Shown: positions 47,372 through 58,613 of the stretch, piece after piece
Layout: every line of letters starts with the position of its first letter
Position numbering within the stretch: the stretch's first letter is position 1
Assembly: GCA_016271365.2 (NCBI GenBank)
Contig: CM057456.1
Location: 665,411,501 to 665,475,500 of the forward strand
DNA length: 64,000 nt
Direction: 5' to 3'
Source: Neoceratodus forsteri
Taxonomy: Eukaryota; Chordata; Ceratodontiformes; Ceratodontidae
The notes under the pieces: generated by a model
Databases searched by the model: none
The model's input: only the letters and a program-made list of their open reading frames with translations
Told to the model about the DNA's origin: nothing
Program-made: the position numbers and the translations under genes

Positions 47372-48376
47372 CTGCCCATCATCACACCCCACCTTCCCTC
47401 TCCCAGTTGTTCACCCCTGCCCCTTACCCACCCCTACCTTATACCCATACCCCCACCCCTGCTTTGTATATATGTACATAGTTGCTTTGTTATTCTTGTT
47501 ATTCTTATTCATTACATTTATATTTTGATATGAATACTGTGGTGGTGTCTGATTTGCAGCTGGCTATTGGTGCTCAGTTGCAGTGGTGTGCATGGCATCT
47601 GGGGTGGTATGGTCTGGGTATGTGTGTGTGTTTGTGTGTGGGGTGGTGTCTCTGGTGTGGGTGTGGCTTCCACTCAGTATTACCGTGTGCTGCCACCCAC
47701 TGCTGGGTGCTCATGGTGGGTTTGGCTTGTATAGTTCTGTGGTTCATGAGGTTGCAGTGTGCCAGGGGGGCCTGGGGATTCCTGCAGTGCTGGTCACTGC
47801 ACATGGGTGGTTTCTTGGGGTCACAATGCTGGGTGTGCTGTGCACACGGGGGGGCTGCTGGACACTGGGGTGGTCCGCCCGCTTTGTGTGGCACTCTTAG
47901 CTTGCCAGTGGGTGTGCTGCAGTAACACGGCCGGGATGTGCTTTCTTTGCTTGTCCCCATGGTCCGGTGGCTGTTCCATCCCTCCCCCAGTTATGCAGTG
48001 CTTGGGGTGTGGGGGTACATTCTTGGTTCTGCAGTGTGTCCCTGTGCCCATCTGTGGCATGGGTGGTGGGCCCCTGCCTACCTCCCTGGTTGTGCAGTTC
48101 CATTGCTCTGCTGCTGGTGGTCTCTTTGCTTGCTCTAAGGCGCCTCTGGACTGCTCAGCTGGGCTGCCTTTGTTGCAGCTATAGTGCATCATCTCTGCTC
48201 AGCTTCCCTTCCTGGTTGCGCTATGGCACAGGTTGTGTGATATTCAGACATTGGCTGGTTGCGCAATTTGTCTTGCTCCATGTTTGAATATCGCATGTAT
48301 TGCGCCAGTGCAATTGACTTGTGCTTGCTCCTGCTGTTGCGCACTTTTTGGGTGCAGTTTGAATATCCGCCCAGTT

Positions 48377-48830
48377 TCTTTATCATCAAACTCCTGACAT
48401 GTAAATCAGAAACTCCTTGTTCAGCACTGTTCACCTGGAGCCCACTGCACAAGTACAGTGTATTAGTTATTCCTGGGAATACCTGGTCCTACAATAGGTC
48501 AGTGATTGGAAGGAAATTTCCCAAGTCTTGACACATTCCTTGGACTGTCACACTGGTACAGCCACACTAGTGTAGCAACTCCTTCAGTTGGGGCACCAGC
48601 TCATTCAGGCAGACTGTAAATAGAAAAAAAAACTGATGCAGCCGCACTTAGTCCCTACTGCCGCCATTACACGGCATGTAAGCTGTGTAATGTCTGCTGA
48701 GGGATGTACCACAACCCTATCTTAACAGCAGATGGGAACAGTAATACCAGCACAAATAAATGGAGCATTCTCACAAAAATGGCTGTTCCCTTTTCTACTG
48801 GTGGCAGTTCCACTGCTTCATAATATATTA
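48377..48830. other. No gene recognised
   Basis: Flank of the Harbinger-like element; no motif-bearing frame. Confidence 0.4.
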
Positions 48831-48832
48831 AT

Positions 48833-48982
48833 ACATATAGTGAGGTGTCTCTTACAGGATAAGGAGGTTATCATGCTGTTTTGGGCTGACAGAACTGCTC
48901 AGCTTCACTTTGCATTCCTCTCGCCCAACACAGCATGAGATAACCTTCTCCTGTAGGAGACATCCCTCTCTATAAGTATTAC
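48833..48982. mobile_element. Foldback element, ~150 bp
   Basis: The left arm (TATAGTGAGGTGTCTC, GGATAAGGAGGTTATCATGC, TTGGGC) is mirrored on the right (GCCCAACACAGCATGAGATAA and GAGACATCCCTCTCTATA). Arms are ~55 bp with some mismatches, loop ~40 bp. Non-coding. Confidence 0.8.
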
Positions 48983-48984
48983 TA

Positions 48985-51265
48985 CATAGAACAATTTATA
49001 AACTAAACTACTGAACTATTGACAATTCACACCCAAGTCCCACTACAGTGAGTGGAGTACCTATGCACTCAGTTCTTGGTGTGTGTGGACTGTTGAGCTG
49101 GTGATGCTGGCCTGGCAGGAGTGGTAGCAGTTCCTGGAGTCATCTGTGTTGCCACAGGCTTGGTCAGCTAGCGGGATATTATCAGCAGCCTCCTCTCCAT
49201 CTGGGCTTGTCCGTGCTGAAGCTTCCTTTGTTCCTTCATGATGCTGTGGTCATGTATTGCTCAGTTGACACCACCGGTTCTGTTGCTGATGGTGCCTGAA
49301 TGGGACAAGGTTGTGGTCCTACAGCCTGCTGCTGTGCATCCCAATGGACGTCCTTCTCCATACTCTGGGACAGCTGAGCTATATTTTTCTTCAGCCTGGC
49401 AAAATGTTTTTTGGTAGGTTAGGTCCGTGCCTTCAGCTATGGAGATGGCTTTGTCTCAGCTGGTGCTGACAATTCTATACAAAACAGAAAAATAATATTA
49501 ACATAAGTATCTTGACAAAGTTCAGTAAAATCTGTGCTATCTGAATATTCTTTTTTTTAAATTGATCTGTTACTCCACAAGTACTGGTCAGTTCCTCACT
49601 TCCAGTCTTAATACCTGAGTCCCATCACCTGGCTTCCTGCAGGCTTACCTGTCCATCTCATGTCCGCACAGATTTCTGACTGCTGTGGGTGTAGCAGGGT
49701 CTCCAAGTGCTGCAGGTCTGGATCCAACTTCAGAGGATGGGTCATGTCAACAGTGTGGGGCCTTCAAGAGGTTACATCATCATCCTGCCTAGATTGGAGA
49801 TTTACCACTGTTCACCCAATCCCTGGGGGGATGCTGACACTGGGGAGTGTGCAAGCTCTGATGCATGCGCTGGTGCACTGAGCATGTAAGTATTGACATC
49901 ACCCTGCTAGTATACTGCTCAACTGAAGCCAACTGTCCTCCATCCTCCCAGCCTGTCACCAATGACCCAGGCTCATTTCCAAACCCAGCCCATTGGTGTC
50001 CCTGGCACCACTGCTGCACCAGCAGGCCAACCCTAAAACTGTCTTTCTTAACAGAGCACCTCCTGCACTGCTTTGAGCAAAAAGTCTAACTACTCTGCAA
50101 CAAATTCAAAGCTCCATTACCTGTTCAGGTAGGTTTTCACAATTCAAAATGATCTTCTATTAATGGGAGTGAACTAGGGAAGGTATTGTAAGTTACCCCA
50201 AAGGGGGCAGCCAAATGATCCATTCCACTTCTCTATACTGTCTTGGTTTTGATTTTAACCATATGTATATTGACCATAAATATTCCAAGTAAATGGGACT
50301 GAGATTAGCCATATTGCCATTATCAGGTCATGAAAATAATTTAATAACCACATATACTGGTTCCAGATGGCCACACTATTATTGAAAAACATAATCAGAC
50401 ATAGGTGCCGGGTTATATGGGGCTGTGGGACCCGGGCCCCAGCAATATTCTGAAAAGCAGGCCCAGCCCCACCAATACTGTAGTACCTATTTTTTTCCCT
50501 GACCAGGGCATCTTTGTGCTTGTTCTGATCTGCTCCCTAGCCCCACCCAGCTGTGTGAATGAGTGAGTACAGAAGCCCTAGAAAACTAAGTTGTACTCCC
50601 CCCTCACCTATTGATGATTGCCATTTTTACTCAACCAGGAGTATGACTAGACAAGTCCTTTAAGTTCGCTACTGTAAAACAAGCCTAGGGAAATGTTCAT
50701 TTGCTACCTGAGCTGCATACTGGATGAATGATCTCACCGAACCCATACAGAGCCTACCCAAGATTTGGCAATTTAAGTTGTCCCTGAAAAAGAACTCATA
50801 AAGATAGCAGCATGCTGCTGCTACACATGTTAACTATGGTGACTGTAAATTGCCTGCTGCCCACTTCCACCACCAGAGGGCTATCCCAAAACAGTAAAAC
50901 CTTAAAACCCCTGCTGCCCCATAGTCCAAGCTCCCACTTGGGCATAATGTATCCCCATAATGTATCAGTTGTCATAACTTCTACTAACTGCAATAGCATA
51001 TGTACTAGACTAGGCCCTATCTGGGTCATCACTGAAACTGTCCTTGTCTCTTGAATGTGCCTAAATGTAATGTAACTGATGTAGAACCCTTGGAAAAGAG
51101 CACTTGCTGCTCATAGGTGTATCTCTGAAAATCAAATAACTAACTAAATAAATAAGACTGTGTATTTATTAAGCAGCAAGTTCATGAGGGGATGATTTCT
51201 AAAGGAGAACATATATCAGAACTACAGCACTGACATCTGATCAATGTAAATGTATAGTAGTTAAT
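48985..51265. other. No gene recognised; possible hAT end fragment near 50402
   Basis: No convincing gene. ATAGGTGCCGGGTTATATGG at about 50402 resembles a hAT-type terminal sequence, and CCCAGCCCCACCAATACTG follows, but I found no inverted partner. Confidence 0.35.
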
Positions 51266-51271
51266 ATCCAT

Positions 51272-51527
51272 CTTCTTACACTTTAACTACCAGTTTCTGC
51301 ATACTTACTTTGTAAATATGTGCCAGTTATGCATTAACTGTGGAAACAATGCTGCAGAAGCAGCACATTCCTTAGTAACTGCAACACTGTTACACCCTTC
51401 TTCTTAGACTTTAATTGTCAGTTTCTGTGTACTTACTTAGCAAATACATGTTAATTAGGCATCAACTGTGGCAACAATGCCACAGAAGCAGCACATTCCT
51501 TAGTAACTACAGCACTGTTACAAGTCA
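51272..51527. repeat. Tandem duplication, 128-bp unit, two copies
   Basis: CTTCTTACACTTTAA at 51272 and CTTCTTAGACTTTAA at 51400 start two units. Both contain CAGAAGCAGCACATTCCTTA and end in a CACTGTTACA block. Similarity is high with scattered substitutions. Confidence 0.85.
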
Positions 51528-51586
51528 ATAAGTAATTATGTAAACTAATGTTTTTTTCTTGTATATCAATTAACAATATTAGACTG

Positions 51587-52470
51587 CATGGGCTGGATAT
51601 TCAAACTGTGCCATTCTGTGGTGCAAGCCCTTGTGCTGCACAAAATAGTTTTGGCTGGGGTGTGGCTGGGGCGATATTCAAGGAGTTACGCTTATTGAGC
51701 AACTCCTTTGAATATCACCCCTGCCAGCTATTAGCCACTGTGCATGGCACAGTGGAGCTTGTGCCACTGCAAGTGGTCAGAGTGGAGCATTCAAGATGCG
51801 GTGGCACAAGTTCCATTGCACCATGCGTAAATTTCCGTTATTCAAAAGGTGACATGCAAATGGTGCCATAATTCATGCAAGGCACGGGGGCCATTTGCAT
51901 CTATTTATGGCCCCATTTGCATGCAATAGTATGCAGGTGCGCCTAATCCCTGAGGACTTGCACCTGGCACCATGCCAGGCAGCAGCCGTTGGGGACCGAC
52001 GCCCTAGTCCGATCGCGGGCATAACTGTTGTAATCCCCTCTCCCGACTGGCCCCATCATGGGCATAATTGAAATAACCTCCACTCCCCCGACTGGCTCAA
52101 TTGCGGGCAAACCCATAGTAATCCCCCACCCGATCGCGGGCAGAACAGAGTTCAACCCCTTAAGAACATATCCCTGGTGGTCAGTGGACTGCAAAGCCCA
52201 ATCGCGGGCATTAAAGTCCCACCCCAAACCCATGTACCCTGGTGATCTAGTGGCCCCCACCCCACCCAACCATGGAGCCCCACCACCCGCTCCCCTGTCA
52301 ACCAGGCGTCAGCATCCCACCCACCTGCCGCACCACCACCCACCGACTGACTGCTCAGTAGGGCTCTGTGCCCATTGGTTCAGAGCAAGAGTCAATGGAC
52401 GTGCAGCCCATACCGTACAAGGCAGTCCAGATATGTGAATGAATTCACCTGGACACCCACCAGGACAACA
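51587..52470. mobile_element. Harbinger-like element, second shorter copy
   Basis: Left end GGGCTGGATATTCAAACTG matches the right end, inverted, of the 43643-48376 element. Inside are the same modules: the CCGATCGCGGGCA units (52010-52215), the CCCTGGTG.TCTAGTGG block (52239) and the CACCCACCGACTGACTG block (52338; compare 44765). The remnant palindrome follows at 52431. Both Myb-like frames are absent and the right end is missing; the copy stops where a SINE begins. Confidence 0.65.
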
Positions 52471-52661
52471 CCAGGATGGGCAGAAGGGACCCCAGTTTAA
52501 CATCTCATCTGAAGGACGGCACACCCCAGCAGTACAGCACCCCCAATACTGCACTCGGATGCCAGCGATTTTTAGGTGCAAGTCCAATCCCGGTGTGGGA
52601 TGAGAACCCACGACCTTCTGGTCCAGAGGCGTATGTGCTACCAACTGAGCCACACTGACAC
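52471..52661 (-). mobile_element. tRNA-derived SINE, minus strand, copy 2
   Basis: On the minus strand it begins GTGTCAGTGTGGCTCAGTTG (A-box). It has GGTCGTGGGTTCTCATCCC (B-box), and ends with the GATGAGATGTTAAACTGGGG segment. Closely similar in layout to 23432-23610, and better preserved. Confidence 0.82.
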
Positions 52662-52733
52662 CTAATAAATTTATGAGGGAATGATTTCTCAAGGATAACT
52701 TACATCAGTAATAAGTGTCATAAACTAAACTGT

Positions 52734-52879
52734 AATTCTAGGGACATGGATATGTTGTTCAATCCACACTTATTGGCAGGTTCCTTGCCGCTTTAAATCT
52801 TGCCGGAAGGTCTTCAAGCTGGCTCCTTCCACACACCCGGGAGGTAAAACTCTCGGCTCCACCCCATGACACCAGATCT
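52734..52879 (+). repeat. DIRS left inverted terminal repeat
   Basis: Runs from AATTCTAGGGACATGG to ACACCAGATCT. Its inverse is at the right end, with roughly one difference every ten bases by eye. Confidence 0.9.
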
Positions 52880-53010
52880 TCCTTACCGCTTGGAAGCTCA
52901 GGTTCCCTCCTTAGTGCTCTGGGTTTTAGACTGGATCCTAACCTCGGGTTGTCCGAAATTGGTTTTGAAGTTTTTCTAAACTTCGGTCTTCATCTTCCCT
53001 CGCGGCTGCG

Positions 53011-55310
53011 ATGGATAAATCTATTCCCAGCTTTCGGAGGTGCCCTTGCAGGCAGAAAATGTCCAGGATGGATCCGCACTCCATGTCGTCTGCCTAGGCC
53101 TAGATCCCGACCCGCAGGCCTGCGAAGCCAGCCGCTTCTTTTCTCAGCCAACGTCCTGGACGATAGCGCTGCCCGATTGAAGCTCGAGCCCCCCGAGAAA
53201 CGTTTCCCGCCGGTAAAATCAAAAGAGGCTCATTGGGCGGTGTCCACGGTGGCTGACTTGGCTGAGCAGCTCGAGCAGATGATCACCCTCGAGGAGGAGG
53301 CAGCACAGGCCGCATCTTCCTCCTCCTCCTCGGCCGCGGCATTTATCCCGCTCTCTGAGTTCCTCGTATACAGCTTCGTTCAAGGAGCTTTGTCAGTCCC
53401 TTTCCATGAAGGGAGATGGGCAATCAGGACATTCTTCTCAGCCCAAGAAGAAGGAGTCGAAAGGTAAGTCCCACCGTCGGTGTTCGTGGGAGCGGGAGAG
53501 GTCCCCTTCCCCGGACAGCCGACCGTCAACTTCAGTCGAGGTTGCGGCTGTGGCCGCTGGCTTCATGGTGTCCCCGTCAGGCCAGCCTGCCGAGACTCCT
53601 GTTGACGAAGTCGAGATTTTTCTCGATCCGTTAGACGGGCTGTCGACTGGAGAGCCAACAACCTCCTTCACTGGTCCCCGGTGGATACGAGGATCTGCCT
53701 GTGCCTTCTGGGCGCAGTCCCTGGTTAAAGTGCCTGAACCGAGGGAAGCGGGCGTCCCCCCCCTTCCGATCCCACCCTCAGTCCCCGGTCTCGGTCTCGG
53801 ACCTCTTCTCAGTCTAGCCGTTCCCACTGACATTGGCGGTCTTGGTCTCGATACCGAGGTAAGCAGCGACACCATTCCTCCTCGTTCTCTTCCTTGGATG
53901 AGGGAGGCTTTGGCGTAAGTGCGGCACTACAAGGAGCTTATGTGGCGGCAGTTACTGTTGTCCGGGCCTACGCCAACCTCAGTCCAGCCCCCAGCCATCA
54001 AGTGGCTGTCGCCTGAGCGGCGGAAGCAACCACTCGCCCAGTCGGGTTGCCCACTCAGGGCGGTTGCTTGGCCAAAACCAGCTGCTCCACCGATTGTGGT
54101 AGAACCTCCACTTCCACAACTGGCATCGGGGCACCACCAGGATTCTCAGTCGGTCACGGCCTGCCCCACAGGTTGTCGGTCATCCTCACTCCCGACCATC
54201 CTCGGCAGGTGAAGGGTGGCTCAGGGCCGAGGCATCTCTTCGCAGACTCTTGGAATCTGATGACGACTCCTCCCTGTTCTCCAGGCAGGTTGACCTGGAG
54301 TCCTCCGGGGGCCAGTCATTGGACTATAGTCCATCATCCTTCCTGGGTCTGCTTCGACTCAACTAGGAGTCCACCAGGATGCAGCTCGAGCCCGTGTCCA
54401 AATGGGCCAAGTATCCCCTGACAGAGATACTGGACAGAGGGGATTCCCCCACGGAGGTCTTTCCGATGGCTGAGGCCATTGTCGGCCCAGACTTGGAGCT
54501 TTGGCAGCAGCCTGCTTCCTGTCCTGTGCTCTTGGCCAGGATGGCCAGGAAGTATGCGATCCCTACCGGCTGTTTGCCTGGTTTCTCGGAGCACCCCTCT
54601 GCCGAGGGGTTAGTCACCGACAGCATTTTCCGGCGTTCTGGTAATGCTTGGGATGTGGATAAGCCCCCCCGACAAAGAGTCCAAAAAGCTGGACTTTGCT
54701 GGGTGCAAGGTGTACGCGCATCCTCCTCGGCCTCCGACAGGCCAGCTCGGCAGTGCTGATGGCACATTCTCCCACGCCCTCTGGGCCCCTGGATGAGGTT
54801 GTTCTTCATCTCCCGACTGACCTGCAGACCACGGTCCACCAGGTGAGGGACCAGGGTAGGGCGGTGGTGAAGCAGCAGCTTTAGACTGCTCTGGACATAG
54901 GTGATTCCTGTGCCAGGTCAGTAGCGGCCGCAGTGGCCATGCACTGCAGGGTGTGGCTGAGGATATCCACCTTCTCGGTGGATACCCAGCACAAGTTGGC
55001 GGATGTCCCCTTCTTGGGAACTGACCTCTTCGGCCCTGGAGTGGAGGGACACCTCCAGCGGATTGAGAAGTCCAATGCCACCCTGGACTCAGTCATCTCC
55101 ACCCAGAGGAACAAAGGCCGCCATCAGCAGCACAAGTCCTTTCGTCCTTCGGCACCTGCATCTCGACCGGACCAGCAGCACCAGCAACAGGGCCAGCAGA
55201 CTCGCACTTGGTGTCCCAAACCCAAGCCGGCAGCTTCCTCCAACAGGAAGCAAGGAAGTAAAGACTCAGGAGGTTCCTCAGCTGGTCCTTCCTCCAAGCC
55301 TGCCCAGTGA
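53011..55310 (+). pseudogene. DIRS gag-like frame, broken
   Basis: A start at 53011 gives MDKSIPSFRRCP...KMSRMDPHSM, which matches the conserved opening of DIRS gag proteins (a Cys-containing KMS..DPH block). It then hits stops within about 30 codons. The rest continues in changing frames: a serine/alanine-rich part (53300-53340), an arginine/serine/proline-rich part (53400-53900), a middle region (54380-54760) and a Gln-rich tail, HQQQGQQ..., ending at TGA 55308-55310. At least four frame changes are needed to follow it. Gag is presumed to package the RNA. Assignment rests on position, opening motif and composition. Confidence 0.7.
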
Positions 55311-57212
55311 CGGGTTGAGGGGTGCCGCCCCCAGCCTCGTCACTCTCCCCTGGTCCCCCCCAGTGGGGGGACAGCTCCGCCACTTCCTTACCACCTGGTC
55401 CACTATCACCACGGACCACTGGGTGTTGGAGGTGGTAGGAAAAGGCCTGCCTCTGGAGTTTGAACAGGCTCCACCCTTTCGAGCCATCACCTCGGGGGCT
55501 ACGGGGTCCGCAGCCTCGCTGTTGGCCAGCCGAGCCGATATTGCCCTGCTCCTCAAAAAAGAGGTGCTCAGGAAGGTGGCGGATCCTCCTCCAGACCCGG
55601 GGTTTGTGTCCAGGTACTTCCTGGTCCCAAAACAGACAGGGGGCTGGCACCCCATTCTCGACCTGCAGGACCTGAACAAGTTCCTAATGTCTCGGACCTT
55701 CAGGATGGTCACTCTGGCTCAGACAATCCCATCCTTGGAATGAGGCATGTGGTTCTGTTCCCTGGACCTCCAGGATGCGTTCGTTCACTTCCCAATACAT
55801 CCGTCCCATCAGAGATTCCTCTGCTTCAGAGAGGAGGGATCCCTTTACGAGTTCCAGGCCATGCCCTTCGGCCTTTCCCTAGCTCCCAGGGTCTTCACCA
55901 AATGCATGGCAGTGGTGACAGCGTTCCTGCGGCACTGAAGGGTCCGGGTGTACCCCTACCTGGATGAATGGCTGATTGCAACCCCCTCCAGAGCGGAGGC
56001 GGAGCAGTCCAGAGATCTGGCCCTCCAGGTTTGCTCTCAGGTTGGCCTCCTCATCAATGAGGCCGAGTCGTAACTCGTGCCAAAGCAGGTGATACTATTC
56101 ATCAGGGCAGAGCTCGACTCTCTACGAGCCAGAGCACGGCTCCCGGTGGACAGGGCCGAGATTCTTCCTCCTTTGCCCAATCATTTCTGGTTGGGCAATT
56201 GTGCCCTGCCCAGGACTTCCTGCACCTCCTGGGCCTCATGGCAGCCTGCACCAGCATGGTCCATTGGGCCCGTTGGTACATGCATCCACTTCAATGGGGA
56301 CTGGCCAGCCAGTGGTCACAACATTGCGATCCGTTGGACCAGGCCATGACAGTGACCCTGGAGATGTGGAACACTCTCCAATGGTGGATCATTCTGGCAC
56401 ATCTGCAGGAGGGCATCCCGTTCATCCGCCCCGAGCTGACGGTCTCTCTATCGACCGATGCATCTCTGATGGGTTGGGGTGCCCACCTGGGGGAACACCG
56501 GTCCCCTCTGGAGTCCTGATGCCATATCAACCTGCTGGAGCTCTGAGTGGTCCATCTAGCTCTCACCACCTTCGCTCCGTTTCTACAGAGTCAAGTGGTT
56601 CAGGTCCAGATGGACAATACCACGACCATGTACTATCTGAACCACCAGGGCGGGACGCGCTCCATGCTGTTATGCAAGGAAGCTCTCTGCATATGGTCCC
56701 TCATGCGCAGCCTGGAGGTGGATCTCCCAACCATTCATGTGGCAGGAGCCTTCAACACCCTGGCCGATGCCCTAAGCTGGATAGGGGCTGCATCTCACGA
56801 GTGGTCTCTCCTGCTGGAGGTAGTACAAGACCTGTTCTCCCACTGGGGCATGCCTCAGGTGGACCTGTTTGCCTCCAGGGAGAATGCAAAGCTGAGTCTG
56901 TTCCATGCCGGCCCCCCTCAGCAGGGCTTGCTACAGGGGGATGCCTTCTCAAGGCCATGGACCACGGGCTTCTTCGACACCTTTCCCCCATTTCCCTTGA
57001 TCCAAAAGGTGCTTCTCAAGGTGAGGAGGGACAAGGCGCAGGTGATTCTGGTAGCCCCAGACTGGCCCCACCAGTTCTGGTATCCAGGTCTCCTCAGCCT
57101 CAGCTACAGGCTCCCGAGGCAGCTTCCAGCCTGCCCAGACCTGATCTCAGTCAACCAGGGGAAGGTATTCCATCTGGACCTTCAATCCCTGCACCTGACG
57201 GTTGGTTCCTGA
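55300..57212 (+). pseudogene. DIRS reverse transcriptase-RNase H, broken
   Basis: RT motifs in order: RYFLVPKQTGGWHPILDL (55610-55670), WFCSLDLQDAFVHFPI (55750-55800, first catalytic Asp in DLQDA), YEFQAMPFGLSLAPRVF, then VYPYLDEWL at about 55950. The last has Glu where DIRS elements normally carry a second Asp. RNase H motifs follow: STDASLMGWGAHLG (56450), VQMDNTTTMYYLNHQGG (56610) and HVAGAFNTLADALS (56740). In-frame stops are at 55741 (TGA), 55936 (TGA), 56071 (TAA), 56517 (TGA) and 56544 (TGA). One frameshift lies near 56190. Downstream of 56547 the frame is open for 221 residues. Confidence 0.92.
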
Positions 57213-58190
57213 GGCACTAGAGTTCCAAGCCTTGGGTCTTTCCGACGAGGTCCTCCAATGTTGTTGAGGCATCCGTGAGGTCGACCTGAAATGCTACACC
57301 TTCAAATGGAAGAGATTCTCCATTTGGTGTCAGGGAAGGGCTTGGACCCTTCCGCCTGACCCTTGGCAAGCATTCTGGACTACCTGTGGTCCCTTTCTCA
57401 GCAAGGGCTTCGGTCGACGACCCTTAAGGTGCACCTGGCAGCCATCTCTGCTTACCGGGCAAGCAGTCAGTGGTGCAGGAGAAGGTAGTCAGGTGCTTTT
57501 TCAAAGGCCTTGACCACATTTCCCCTCCGGTGCGAGAACCTCCACCTCCATGGGATCTACTGCTGGTATTAGCCAAGCTCATGGGCAAACCATTCGAACC
57601 GATGCACAGGTGCTATATTTCACACCTGTCGTGGAAGACCGCCTTCTTGGTGGCTATCACGTCAGCCAGAAGGATGGGAGAGCTCCAGGCACTTTCCATC
57701 AAGTCTCCTTATCTGGTCTTCCACAGGGACAAGGTTGTCCTGCGCCCCCACCCGAAATTCCTTCCGAAGGTGGTGTCGGAGTTTCACCTTAACCAGGTGT
57801 TGACTCTGCCGGTGTTCTACCCCAATCACACCTCGGAGGCCGAATATAGGCTCCATACTTTGGACCCTAGATGAGCACTCGCTTATTATAAGGAGCGGAT
57901 GGCTGAAGTTCGGGGAGAGGTTCACCAGCTGTTTGTCACCTACGCTGAAGCCGCACCTGGCAGACCTGCAGCTAAGCGGACAATAAGCAGGTGGTCACCT
58001 CCTGTATAGAGCTCTGTTATAAGTTGGCGGGCATGGAGCCTCCCAGAGGGATAAGAGCTCATCTTACCCGCCATACCACTGCATCGGTAGCTGCTTCCAG
58101 GATGTCCCTATCCAGGATATCTGCAGGGCTGCTACCTGGAAGTCGCACATACCTTTATTACCCACTACCACATCGACCTTGAGTCACGCC
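57213..58190 (+). pseudogene. DIRS tyrosine recombinase, broken
   Basis: The core-binding part lies at about 57405-57520 (LKVHLAAISAYR). The catalytic domain starts in the open frame 57470-57874, with the first catalytic arginine in ITSARRMGELQAL. After a TGA at 57872 the frame continues with ALAYYKERMAEVRGEVHQLF. The HxxR pair is in AHLTRHTTAS at about 58058, and the nucleophilic tyrosine lies in a shifted frame as HTFITHYHID near 58147-58176. Every catalytic residue I looked for except a second conserved Lys/His can still be located, but stops and at least two shifts separate them. Family role: joins the circular DIRS intermediate to the genome. Confidence 0.88.
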
Positions 58191-58302
58191 GGGATGCTGG
58201 TTTTGGGGCCTCAGTTCTCCAGTCTCTTTTTCCAAGTCAGAGTCGGGGTATGCACCTTTGCCTCCTCCTCCCCGAGAACTGCTAGGAGCCTACCAATAAG
58301 AG

Positions 58303-58391
58303 GGATTGAACAACATATCCATGTCTCCTAGAAATACAGGTTACTCACCTGTAACAGGAGTTCTAGGAATGGTATATGTTGTTCATCCACC
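58303..58391 (+). repeat. DIRS internal complementary region
   Basis: Its first part is the inverse of the left outer edge (GATTGAACAACATATCCATG versus 52740-52770). Its second part is the inverse of the right outer edge (CAGGTTACTCACCTGTAACA versus 58580-58608). Together they are complementary to both termini placed end to end, as expected for the template that lets DIRS cDNA form a circle. Confidence 0.9.
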
Positions 58392-58442
58392 GACCCACCA
58401 AACCTCCCCGGCTTCGACGCACAACCTGGCTTCCAGCGGGCT

Positions 58443-58613
58443 AGATCTGGCATCATGGGGTGGAGCTGAGAGTTTTACCACCCGGGTGGGTGGGAGGAGC
58501 CAGCTTGAAGACCTTCCGGCAAGATTTAAAGTGGTAAGGAACCTGCAAATAAGTGTGGATGAACAACATATACCATTCCTAGAACTCCTGTTACAGGTGA
58601 GTAACCTGTATTT
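58443..58613 (-). repeat. DIRS right inverted terminal repeat
   Basis: Inverse of the left repeat, extended by ~25 bases (ACAGGTGAGTAACCTGTATT) that are absent from the left edge. Confidence 0.9.

Larger units (their letters stand above)
43643..48376. mobile_element. Harbinger-like DNA element carrying two Myb/SANT-like frames
   Basis: The left end is GGCCCAGATATTCAAAAGG and the right end, inverted, is CTGGGCGGATATTCAAACTG. The string GATATTCA recurs inside both ends (about 43709, 43828, and inverted near 48240 and 48285), as subterminal transposase sites often do. Two divergent Myb/SANT-like frames lie inside; the PIF/Harbinger superfamily normally pairs one Myb-like protein with one DDE transposase, and I see no transposase here. 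Two hAT MITEs are nested at 44039 and 45193. A minisatellite of CCCGATCGCGGGC units lies at 44365-44640. I could not identify a 3-bp target duplication. Confidence 0.7.
52734..58613 (+). mobile_element. DIRS-type tyrosine-recombinase retrotransposon, ~5.9 kb
   Basis: All structural marks of DIRS elements are present. The left inverted terminal repeat is 52734-52879 and the right one is 58443-58613 (for example TAAATCTTGCCGGAAGGTCT is shared in inverted orientation). A ~90-bp internal complementary region lies just inside the right repeat. Gag, RT-RNase H and tyrosine recombinase frames lie in order on the plus strand. DIRS elements integrate via a circular intermediate with a recombinase and make no target duplication; none is seen. 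Multiple stops and shifts make it non-autonomous today. Confidence 0.93.

Noticed and set aside
47482..48287. Several 100-147-residue frames after the Myb-like gene
   Set aside because: G/T-rich non-coding part of the Harbinger-like element; I looked for a DDE transposase here and saw none.
50402..50740. hAT element at the AGGTGCCGGGTT string
   Set aside because: One suggestive end but no inverted partner or target duplication found.
56201..57220. 339-residue open frame, the second longest in the window
   Set aside because: It is the out-of-frame shadow of the DIRS RNase H region; the true frame carries the TDAS, MDN and HVAG motifs.
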